From [Actinobacillus] rossii (GTDB lineage: Bacteria > Pseudomonadota > Gammaproteobacteria > Enterobacterales > Pasteurellaceae), in assembly GCA_900444965.1 (NCBI GenBank), contig UFRQ01000003.1:2542001-2606000 (forward strand): a DNA stretch of 64,000 nucleotides. Direction: 5' to 3'. The position numbers and the translations under genes are program-made. Below are positions 16,480 through 25,512 of the stretch, in pieces. Numbering within the stretch: the first letter of the stretch is position 1; each line of letters opens with the position of its first letter. The notes beneath the pieces are model-generated. The model worked only from the letters and a program-made list of their open reading frames with translations, did not search any database and was not told the DNA's origin.

Positions 16480-19400
16480 TATTTACCTCCTTCTTCATTG
16501 TTCAGTAATTTTTTATTATTGAATTCAATTACCTTTGTTTTTGGACCAATTTTCCCCCAAGTATTCTTTTGATACTCTTTGATTCTATTAACGTTTTGTT
16601 CATCAACTTCTCCGTTTTGAGTATTAAAAAAATTAATAACTTCCGAATCCTTATAATAAGCCCTAGTATGATCCCCCATAATCATCCCCCACAATGGTAT
16701 TCCGACATCATTACTTCCTGTTGTGTCTGTATTTCCAATACCAAAACTCAATGACCCAATTTGCCATGGCAAACCAACACCTGTGGCAACGCCATCTCTT
16801 GGGGCGACTGAATATTCTATGCTACCTGATTTGAATAAACTTGCTGCCTTTTCCGTATAACCTTGATCCAATAATCCAAATGTTAATGAGCCTAAAATCG
16901 TGCCATTTGTAATGGGATAAGACGTACCTGCGACATAACTTTTCAAGATGGTATTATCTAAATCCATTCCTTGCGATTTCGCCCAGTTCATGGCATTTTT
17001 GGTGCTGGCTGCCCCTAAACTATGCGCAACATGATCTAATGGCACGTGAGTTTCGGCATTTTGAGCATTGTAGCTATTTAACTTATCCCAAATAGCTACT
17101 TGATCTCGGCTTGCGTTTGATGCACCAAAGATTGCGGGTAAATCAATACCTGCACGCAGACGTTCAAAAAGGGTATAGGTCATTTCTTCCGCCAGCCCAG
17201 CATAAGGTTTACGAACCACAATGCTTGCATTATTTAAAATATCTTTGCCTGAATATTGAATGGCGCCAGTAATCCTATCCATATCATTTTGGTTTAAAAT
17301 ACCATGTGCATACATATGTGATAAGACTTCGGCCTCTTCCGGTTTTAAATCTCGATTTTTGAGCTCTTCAAGATTCAATTCAAAGGCTCTAACACAATTT
17401 TGTGCAGAATTCTGACAGTTTTCTAATTTATATTTGACTAAAATATTTTTCTCATTTTTTTCTACATTGTAATGGAGTTTATCTCCAATTTGATTAAGGT
17501 TTTCCATAAACTCTTTTGCTGTTGCTAAATCTGATTCCAACTCCGATTTAATTTGCTCAACATTGACTTTTGAAACTGTTTTGTTGATATTTTCTTTATT
17601 TAACTCGGTAATTTTTGCTTGGTTTTCAATGGCATCACTTTGAGTAATTTTGATATTTTTTGTATCAATATGGCTTGTTGTAATACCTGTTTCACTACCA
17701 TCACGACTTACAGAGCCCAATACTGCTGTTGATAAGGCTTTTGCAATCCCCCAATTTCCTTGAGTAAATACGCCTGCAAGCCCATTAAGTTTTACACCTG
17801 TATCGGATGTTTTATTACTATCAGATTTATCCAAATCATTTTGTGATAACTCCGTCCCTCCCATTCCTTTGATAACATCTATAATGGTTTTATCTTTCAC
17901 CGTTTCTGTTACTTTATCACCGTTATTCTCATTATTCATTGTTTCTTGTTTGGCAGAATTATTTCCTAACGGAATACGGAAATCACCATCAATAGAAACC
18001 CCACCATTTAATGAATAACCCTCAGCATCATAATTTGATGAATTTTTCAATTCCGTATAATCAGTCGTTCCAGTTGAAAATAGGTTTTTATTTCTATTTT
18101 CAGCTTCCTCTGATGACTGAATTACACCACCGACTAAATTGGTATGATGAGTAACATTAACTTGATAACCATCATCACCCGCATAAATACCTGACTGTTC
18201 AACAACACTCTTATAGTGGGCATTCATTTTTGCTGAACTATAACTCGCAGATACAGATGCGCCTGCTCCCACAGTCACAGAACCTGACATATTTTTCTGT
18301 TTGCTTTCATAGTCTAGTGTTTCTTGGATGCTTTCTATATCAAGATTATTTGCCGTAATTGCGATACCTTTCCCTATAGCCTGAGCTCCTTTCAAGGTAA
18401 CATTATTACCTGAATTAATATTAGTTTGACTATTTTGGCTTCCTACGTGGGAATAGGTATAAGTGGTTTCATCGCCATTACCATAGCCTTTGCCATAATT
18501 TCCACCTGCAGTAAAACCAATCCCTTCAGTTCCAATCGTCACACCAGCGCTAAATCCACTGGATTTATTATTATTACGCTCTTGGTGATATTGTTTCGCT
18601 GCTTCAATATTAATATCGCCATCAGCATTAAGATTTGTGCCTAAATTCCCAGCAATATTCGAACCCACAACATGAATGACCGAATTCTCTCCATCACCAT
18701 GTGCCAAGATATTTACGTTACCTCCGGCATTGATTTCGCTACTTATTGCCTTTGAACCTTCAGAATGGCTTGTTGAAACGCTTTTTTGTTGACCATATGC
18801 AAGAGAAACACCTATACCTGATTTTGCTATTTCACCTTGGGATAGTTTTCCTAAAGCATCCCAAGCGGCTTGCCCTGCTTCTATCGCTCTAAATGAATTC
18901 CAAAATGCATTTGCACCTGCTAGAGCATTAATACGATTATTTTTACTTTCTCCTATTTGATGCAGTGAATTCATTGCACTTTCGGTAGCATTTATTGCAG
19001 AAAGTACTGGAGAGGTTAACGATACAGTCAATCCTTTTTGCTCATAAGTATATTTATAATTACTCTCATAATCCGAATGTGCTGCGGTGATGTTGGCTGA
19101 TTTGGCAAGAATATCAACATCCCCATTGACTGCGGTCACAACACTGCCTGTTTGTTGGTAATGATTGTCTGCTTGAAGGGTGGTGTGGCCTGTTAAGCTG
19201 CCCACTTGGCTACTTACCGCACTTTCTTGCGTGCGGTCTTGTTCCACTTTTTCTTTTTTCGAGCCTACACTAAAACCTAATCCGCCACTCCCCATTAAGC
19301 CTGATTTGCCGGTTTTCTCAAAATCTTCTTCAAAAACACGATTTTTCGCTGCTTGAATGTTGATATTTTTGGCAGTTGCAACAAGATGGTTTTCCGCTAC

Positions 19401-22400
19401 TACATTTGAACCCTGAACACTCACATTGCCGTTGTTCGCTTGTAATAAAATATTGTTCCCATCAATGGTGGAGCCTTGTGCGGTATCATAATGATGGTCA
19501 TGTTTGCTCACCGAGGTGATAGTTTGCAAGGTGCCGTGGTGGGTACTTTTCGCGCCGAAAGAGAGTTGCTCTTGGTTACGTCCTTCTTGGATTTGTACAT
19601 CACCCTGCACTGAACCAATGGCAACCGTGCCCTTATCACTGTGTATGCCGGCTTGACGAAGTGCGGTGTGATTTTCGCTTAGAATGTTCACGTCATTTTT
19701 TGCCGTCAGTTGACTGCCCACTTCTTGGGTTTGGTCTAGACGATAATAGTTGTCCGCATCTCCGTTATAATGTTGTTTGTTGTGAGTCGTGACCGTACCC
19801 AGCTCAACCTGATTGCCTTGAATATGAATAATATCGGCGCTGAGATTTGCGGCTTTCACGGTGACATCTTTCGGGCTGTAAACTGTTAATTTTCCGCCGG
19901 TATGAATGTCCGCTTGGCGGTCGATATGGGTATGTGCAAAGGCATTCCCGGAGCTATCCGTATTCGCGCTGTGGCTTGTTTGGCTGGCAATCTCTACGCC
20001 TTGACCACCAATTAATGTCACAGAATCCAACGCTTGAATTTTACCGCCGAGATTGACTAACCGTTGCTCTGCATTCAAATTAACCGTATTACCTAATACT
20101 ACACCATGGTTTTGAATGTTTTTTGCCGAAAGTGCGGTGAGGTTTCGCCCTGCAATGGTGCCGCTATTTTGAATATCGCCGTTGATGTTGCCAACAATTG
20201 CACGTGCTGAAATTAATGCCCCTTGCGCGGTAACATCTAGGTTGCGCGCCACAAGATACACTTGCGGTGTTAAGACTGTTAATGTCTTGCCACTCGGCAA
20301 GCTCACTTCTTTGTTCACAAACCACACCATATCCGAGGTCAGTTCCGCCATTTGTTGTGTCGTTAATCCTACGCCTAAGCGGAGATTAAATTTGTTGGCA
20401 TAATAAATACCACTATCCATCAAGGTTTTGTATTGTTCAAAGTCCGAGCTGTAGTTATCTAAAAAGCGGCGTCCTGTGAGCTGGTTGATTTGTTCATTAA
20501 CTAAGCGTTGTTCATAAAAACCGTCACCTAGGCGTTTTTGTACATAGTTATGGTCGTGGCGCAGGGCATTAAACATATAGTCTGAACTTAACCATTGTTT
20601 GCGGTCAGTAAATCGGCTGTCGGTTTCCACTAAATAGCCGTTTGGCGCCTCGGGATTAATTTTATACAGGCTGGCTTGCGGTAACGTTATATCAGCTAAA
20701 TGGGTTTTGATCACAGGCAGCATATTCTGATCTAAATTTGCTGGATGAAGCGCAGAAACTTGCCCGGAAATGACCGCACTTGACGCAGGAATAGTCATAT
20801 TTCCTTGCCCGATACCTGGAGAACTTGTAGTCGAAACAGTTTTCAAGTCCACAGTATTGGCAGCAGATTGGTGATCAATTTGGGTATTTGTACCGATAAT
20901 TTCATGACCGATCTCATTTGATACTTTATCAAACGCAAAATGTTGTGTCGGGTGGATGTCATGTATATCTCCTGAGCCTTTGCCATAAACCGCCCAACGC
21001 TTTTTACCTCTCACACCATAACGGCGACGCTCTTTTCCAAAACTTGCCCATTTACCTGTATCTGTAATATCGATCGTGCCAAAGATATCGATATTTTTTA
21101 AGGTGATGCCGCCGGCAGTGAGATTGTTGTTATTTTCATTGCGCGTAAACGTGCTGTCACCTAATAAAAGCGTTTTGCCTACAGAAAGGTTAGAGGCATT
21201 ATTTTCTAAATCTGCGCCTGAAAGCGATAAATGACCGCCAATCAAAATATTGGCAGGATCACGATATTCAATGGTACTTGTCACCGTGTGGCGGTTATAA
21301 TCCCAATTCATCCAGTTACGGGACGCAATTCTCGTGCCGTCGTTCAAAATAAAGTAAGAGTTAGAATCGCTCCTACTATTATTTTTCAGATCAAACCGTC
21401 CTTCACCGCCATCTTTATTAAGTAAAGCATAACGTTTTGAACTATTCGCTGGTGCATATTCAATAATATGCTCATCAGTATGATATTCCCCGAGTTTTAA
21501 ATAGAGATCGTGATTCAATAACCGTTGGGTTTTAATATTGCCATTCCCTAAAGCTTCAAGGGTTGCACTACCATTATCCACGAATTTAGCATAGCCTCGT
21601 GCTTGGTTGTTTTCATCTAATTGACCACCGATAGCCATATCACCAAGACTGAATATGAGACTATGATCTCGATTGACTAATGTTCCCACGCCTAAATCTA
21701 AACGATGACGCGCTGCAATTGTGGCAGATTTCTCCCCTTGATTGAGATTATTAAGATGATCAGCTTGAATCGCTAAATGATCACCGTAAATTCGACCAGT
21801 TCCTAAATTATCTAATATACGAGTTTTGATGATATTTTCCTTACCATCTAACAACCCATAGTTGGTGAGAGCCGCTACATTGATCAATGTGCGGTTTGAA
21901 GAGATCTCTGCGTTGGTAGGATTAATCAAATGATTTGCCGTAAAAGTGGCTTGATTGCCTACTACCTGTTTGACATTGTTAGTAAAATTCCCTTGCGTAC
22001 TAAAAGTCAGGTTATTCCCTACTTCAAAGGCTTGGTTCAATGTAAAACTGTCTTTTAAATCAATGGATAAATTGCCCACGGTTTTTATTGTACCTTCTCT
22101 CTCTAAGCCTTTTGCCGTTAAATCAATCGCATTTTGACCTTGAATCAACCCATTTTGGTTATTTAGCATAAGATTGCCATTGTTTTTGATTGAAATGGCA
22201 TTAGCCGACAACAATTCGCCCTGTTGGTTATTAATACGTTGGCTGGCTGTAATAGATGTGGTATTTGTGCTATAAACTCCCCCATGTTGATTATTTAAAG
22301 TCGCAGTTTGAATAGCAAGTTTTTCGCCTTGAATACCTTGGGTTGGTATCTCTCCAGTTGCTTTTGTATCTTGATTATCAAGCTGTTGTGTCAAGATAGA

Positions 22401-25400
22401 AAGATTATCACCATAAATTAATGACCCTACGTTAGATACCGCACGGTTATTAATCTGTTGGGTGGTGATTTTGCCAAGATGCGCTGTAATATAACCTGCT
22501 TGGTTATCTAATTTATGGGTTGAAAGTGATAGATGTCCATTAGATTGGATGTTTCCTTGTTGATTGTTTGCATCCACTTGAACAGAAATATCAACTTCAT
22601 TCTCACCATACAAGTTACCTTGTTGGTTTAGTAACGTCGTTACACCTTTTAATATAACTTTACTTAATCCCACAATACCTTGTTGTTTTGCTTGGGTATA
22701 ACGGTTATCTAAAGTGTGTTGGTTTGTATTAAGCACTAGGGTGTTATTCGCAAGAATTAAGCCATGTTGATTATCAATATTTCCAGCATTTATTTCAGCT
22801 AAATTAGTTGCAAAAATCGTCCCTTTTTGATTGTTTAGTGCGTGTTTGGATGTATCAATGACAAGGTTATTTAATGAAGTGATATTCCCTTGTTGGTTTT
22901 CTATATCTAGCGTTTGCAATGATAATGTATTTTTAGCCGAAATATAGCCTTGTTGGTTATTCAACATTGTTGGAGTCGTGAGCATTAAATCACCACTAAC
23001 AGAGGCTATCGTACCCGCTTGGTTATCGAGATGCGTTGCATAAATTTTTCCTTGTTGCCCAACAAGTATTTCTCCGGCTTCATTTTTCAACTGTTCAGCT
23101 TGGATATTGGCATTATGTTGTGCAGTGATTCGTCCATCTTGATTATCTAAAGTCTGCGCAACAAGATTCATTTGTCCGCTACTAATTTCACTTTGTTTAT
23201 TTGAGCTAATATGTGTTGCCAAAAGATCAATTCTTTCCGCAGTGACCAAACCGGCATGTTGAGAAAGATTTTTAGCATTAATTTGTAGGTGTGAATTTGC
23301 TTGAATCTTACCCTTATCATTATTTAATAATACTGCAGTAACATGGGCATTATCACCCGATAGCATACGTCCCTGCTGATTCAAAAGATCTTGAGATTGA
23401 ATTGTAAGATTGCCTAACGCCACAATGCCTTTATCTTGTGCATCGGTTAAGGTTTGTTTATTAGATAAGATCTGATTCTGCGTGTTAATGTTGATATTTC
23501 GATAGGATTGAATTAATCCAGCATCATTGACTAACTCACCTGATGTGATGCGTAAATCTTGTTTTGAAACAAGCGTTCCTTGTGTCGAATCCACTTTTCC
23601 TTTGTTTGCATTAACCGTTAATTTGCCATTGGCAATAAAGCGACCTTGTTGGTTGTTAATACCATTGACATTAACACTTAAATCCCCTTGTGTTTTAAAA
23701 GTACCACCTTGATTTTGCAAGGTAGCAAGAGCATCTAGTTTTAATTCGCCTGTCCCTGTTTGTTCCCAAACTGCATTTTTCGTATTAAGTGCGGTCTGTT
23801 TTGTGGTAATTTTTTCCGCTTTGATATAGCTGTTTTGGGTTTGCAGTTTTTTAGGTGTACTTAGGGTTAAATCATGGTTAGCAATAATGCTCGCATTATT
23901 AGCTTGAATATCCCCCTGTAATGCTTTGGTTTCAATAGAATGGGCAGAGGTTTGGCTATTATCGAAGTTTACCTCTTGAGCGTTGATTTGGATTTTACCT
24001 GACGCCAAGTTTTTGCCTTGCAGGGTTGTTTTACCTGATGTAGTAGCACTGAATGTTTTACCTTGACTTGAGGCTTGTTCAAGTGTGCGTGTTTCGCCGC
24101 TTGAGGTGTCTTTAATATCAACGCCTGCCGCAATCAAGGATGAAGTAGATGCAATTATAGTTGGTGTATTGTAGATGATATTGCCTTTAGCAACGGTTTC
24201 GCCTTGTTGAGTGATTTGGTGATTGGCTTGTTGAGTTATATTGCCTGCACGCGCGACAATTGAGCCGTCTTGTTGCATATCCGTTTGAGTAGATAAATGA
24301 ATATTGCCACGACGGTTTTCGATTTTACCACGGTTGGTAATGCCTTGTTTGCTTGCAAGTTGTACGTCAGCATTAGCATTCATGGTACCTGTGTTCACAA
24401 TGCGACCCAAGTTGTCAATTTTTAAGTTTTCTGCACTCGCCCCAATATGCCCACCATTGCGTACACCCAAACCTTGTTCGGTACCCACAAGGTGAATTTT
24501 CCCCGCATACATCCCACCTAGCTCGCTGACGTCAACAGCGTATTTTTCTGTTTGTTGTTCAGGATTATCGACAGGCTTGATGTGCGTAATGGTAAGATGG
24601 TCATTATCATTTTGAGCCGCTGCGGTTTCTGTGCGTTTGATGGTATTTTTTCCTGTGAGCACAGTCACCTTTTTATTTGACCAAATCCCTGCATTGATTT
24701 CTGTTTCACGAGCTAAAACCTCTGTATAATCTACACGGCTGTTATCTAACCCCTTACCTGATACTTTCACCTTGCCGTTTTCAACAGTAAAGCTATCCAC
24801 TTGTCCATCTTTAATATATGGTTTGCCTGTAGTCAAAGTGACGCGTGCTGAGTTAATCACGCCACAACCTTCGCAATGAAGACCACTTGGGTTAGCAATA
24901 ATTACATCCGCTTTTTTACCCGCCACTTCCACATAGCCTTTTAGTTGGCTTGGATTAGACGAGTTCACTTCATTTAAAATCACTTTCGCCTCACCCCGAG
25001 CTAAATAGGGGTTACCTGCGACTAATCCCCCCTGCTGGGTTTGAGTAGTGGTACGGCTATTGTTGAGGATAGCTCCTTTTGTATCTACATCAAATTGAGC
25101 ATATTTATTATGGGAAAGTCCTTTGTCGTTTGGAGTTTGGATATTGACTTGGGGAATACCGTTTGCTGTAGAAAGAACTATAGGTTGTTGATTAACTGGG
25201 GCGGATTTATCGGCGTGGATTTCAAGATTGGCAAAGACAGTTTGTGGTGCCATCAAGGATACAAAACCCAGCGCGCACAACAGACTAAAATTCAAGGAAC
25301 TTAAGGATAAAACTGAACAAAAACGCACCGCACTTTCAACAGACTTATCATCAATTTCGCCTGCCTGAGATGATTTATCTGCTGTTTTAGCCAGCTCAGA

Positions 25401-25460
25401 AGTCACCACAAAACGAGATAAAGTATGGTTAAAAATAACGCGAAATTTGTTCTTATTCAT
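16479..25460 (-). CDS. TpsA/FhaB-CdiA-like two-partner secretion exoprotein with type A hydrolase-like C terminus
   Basis: This 2,993-residue exoprotein is exported across the outer membrane by the TpsB encoded just upstream. Residues 1-77 form an extended Sec signal (MNKNKFRVIFNH plus a later hydrophobic core, cleavage near TVFA/NLEI). Residues ~80-330 are the TPS domain, with NPSG at 190 and a CEGC pair at 196-199. Long beta-helical filamentous-haemagglutinin repeats follow to about residue 2,450, then a pretoxin-like region. The C-terminal ~340 residues carry VAHSLGAA (Ser ~2814), APRDGVATG (Asp ~2889) and MGDHT (His ~2931), a lipase-like order. No VENN motif is visible. The product is either a contact-dependent toxin carrier or an adhesin; the paired lipoprotein and orphan modules favour the former. 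Confidence 0.9.
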   Translation of the reverse strand: MNKNKFRVIFNHTLSRFVVTSELAKTADKSSQAGEIDDKSVESAVRFCSVLSLSSLNFSLLCALGFVSLMAPQTVFANLEIHADKSAPVNQQPIVLSTANGIPQVNIQTPNDKGLSHNKYAQFDVDTKGAILNNSRTTTQTQQGGLVAGNPYLARGEAKVILNEVNSSNPSQLKGYVEVAGKKADVIIANPSGLHCEGCGVINSARVTLTTGKPYIKDGQVDSFTVENGKVKVSGKGLDNSRVDYTEVLARETEINAGIWSNKKVTVLTGKNTIKRTETAAAQNDNDHLTITHIKPVDNPEQQTEKYAVDVSELGGMYAGKIHLVGTEQGLGVRNGGHIGASAENLKIDNLGRIVNTGTMNANADVQLASKQGITNRGKIENRRGNIHLSTQTDMQQDGSIVARAGNITQQANHQITQQGETVAKGNIIYNTPTIIASTSSLIAAGVDIKDTSSGETRTLEQASSQGKTFSATTSGKTTLQGKNLASGKIQINAQEVNFDNSQTSAHSIETKALQGDIQANNASIIANHDLTLSTPKKLQTQNSYIKAEKITTKQTALNTKNAVWEQTGTGELKLDALATLQNQGGTFKTQGDLSVNVNGINNQQGRFIANGKLTVNANKGKVDSTQGTLVSKQDLRITSGELVNDAGLIQSYRNININTQNQILSNKQTLTDAQDKGIVALGNLTIQSQDLLNQQGRMLSGDNAHVTAVLLNNDKGKIQANSHLQINAKNLSQHAGLVTAERIDLLATHISSNKQSEISSGQMNLVAQTLDNQDGRITAQHNANIQAEQLKNEAGEILVGQQGKIYATHLDNQAGTIASVSGDLMLTTPTMLNNQQGYISAKNTLSLQTLDIENQQGNITSLNNLVIDTSKHALNNQKGTIFATNLAEINAGNIDNQHGLILANNTLVLNTNQHTLDNRYTQAKQQGIVGLSKVILKGVTTLLNQQGNLYGENEVDISVQVDANNQQGNIQSNGHLSLSTHKLDNQAGYITAHLGKITTQQINNRAVSNVGSLIYGDNLSILTQQLDNQDTKATGEIPTQGIQGEKLAIQTATLNNQHGGVYSTNTTSITASQRINNQQGELLSANAISIKNNGNLMLNNQNGLIQGQNAIDLTAKGLEREGTIKTVGNLSIDLKDSFTLNQAFEVGNNLTFSTQGNFTNNVKQVVGNQATFTANHLINPTNAEISSNRTLINVAALTNYGLLDGKENIIKTRILDNLGTGRIYGDHLAIQADHLNNLNQGEKSATIAARHRLDLGVGTLVNRDHSLIFSLGDMAIGGQLDENNQARGYAKFVDNGSATLEALGNGNIKTQRLLNHDLYLKLGEYHTDEHIIEYAPANSSKRYALLNKDGGEGRFDLKNNSRSDSNSYFILNDGTRIASRNWMNWDYNRHTVTSTIEYRDPANILIGGHLSLSGADLENNASNLSVGKTLLLGDSTFTRNENNNNLTAGGITLKNIDIFGTIDITDTGKWASFGKERRRYGVRGKKRWAVYGKGSGDIHDIHPTQHFAFDKVSNEIGHEIIGTNTQIDHQSAANTVDLKTVSTTSSPGIGQGNMTIPASSAVISGQVSALHPANLDQNMLPVIKTHLADITLPQASLYKINPEAPNGYLVETDSRFTDRKQWLSSDYMFNALRHDHNYVQKRLGDGFYEQRLVNEQINQLTGRRFLDNYSSDFEQYKTLMDSGIYYANKFNLRLGVGLTTQQMAELTSDMVWFVNKEVSLPSGKTLTVLTPQVYLVARNLDVTAQGALISARAIVGNINGDIQNSGTIAGRNLTALSAKNIQNHGVVLGNTVNLNAEQRLVNLGGKIQALDSVTLIGGQGVEIASQTSHSANTDSSGNAFAHTHIDRQADIHTGGKLTVYSPKDVTVKAANLSADIIHIQGNQVELGTVTTHNKQHYNGDADNYYRLDQTQEVGSQLTAKNDVNILSENHTALRQAGIHSDKGTVAIGSVQGDVQIQEGRNQEQLSFGAKSTHHGTLQTITSVSKHDHHYDTAQGSTIDGNNILLQANNGNVSVQGSNVVAENHLVATAKNINIQAAKNRVFEEDFEKTGKSGLMGSGGLGFSVGSKKEKVEQDRTQESAVSSQVGSLTGHTTLQADNHYQQTGSVVTAVNGDVDILAKSANITAAHSDYESNYKYTYEQKGLTVSLTSPVLSAINATESAMNSLHQIGESKNNRINALAGANAFWNSFRAIEAGQAAWDALGKLSQGEIAKSGIGVSLAYGQQKSVSTSHSEGSKAISSEINAGGNVNILAHGDGENSVIHVVGSNIAGNLGTNLNADGDINIEAAKQYHQERNNNKSSGFSAGVTIGTEGIGFTAGGNYGKGYGNGDETTYTYSHVGSQNSQTNINSGNNVTLKGAQAIGKGIAITANNLDIESIQETLDYESKQKNMSGSVTVGAGASVSASYSSAKMNAHYKSVVEQSGIYAGDDGYQVNVTHHTNLVGGVIQSSEEAENRNKNLFSTGTTDYTELKNSSNYDAEGYSLNGGVSIDGDFRIPLGNNSAKQETMNNENNGDKVTETVKDKTIIDVIKGMGGTELSQNDLDKSDSNKTSDTGVKLNGLAGVFTQGNWGIAKALSTAVLGSVSRDGSETGITTSHIDTKNIKITQSDAIENQAKITELNKENINKTVSKVNVEQIKSELESDLATAKEFMENLNQIGDKLHYNVEKNEKNILVKYKLENCQNSAQNCVRAFELNLEELKNRDLKPEEAEVLSHMYAHGILNQNDMDRITGAIQYSGKDILNNASIVVRKPYAGLAEEMTYTLFERLRAGIDLPAIFGASNASRDQVAIWDKLNSYNAQNAETHVPLDHVAHSLGAASTKNAMNWAKSQGMDLDNTILKSYVAGTSYPITNGTILGSLTFGLLDQGYTEKAASLFKSGSIEYSVAPRDGVATGVGLPWQIGSLSFGIGNTDTTGSNDVGIPLWGMIMGDHTRAYYKDSEVINFFNTQNGEVDEQNVNRIKEYQKNTWGKIGPKTKVIEFNNKKLLNNEEGGK

Positions 25461-25512
25461 AGTTTGTCCCTTATTTAATTTATTTTAAGTAAGAATTATT
25501 GACTGAAGTTAG

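Noticed and set aside
16479..25460. VENN-type boundary motif as in many CdiA proteins
   Set aside because: No VENN is visible near the effector start; the boundary here is set by where the modules diverge.
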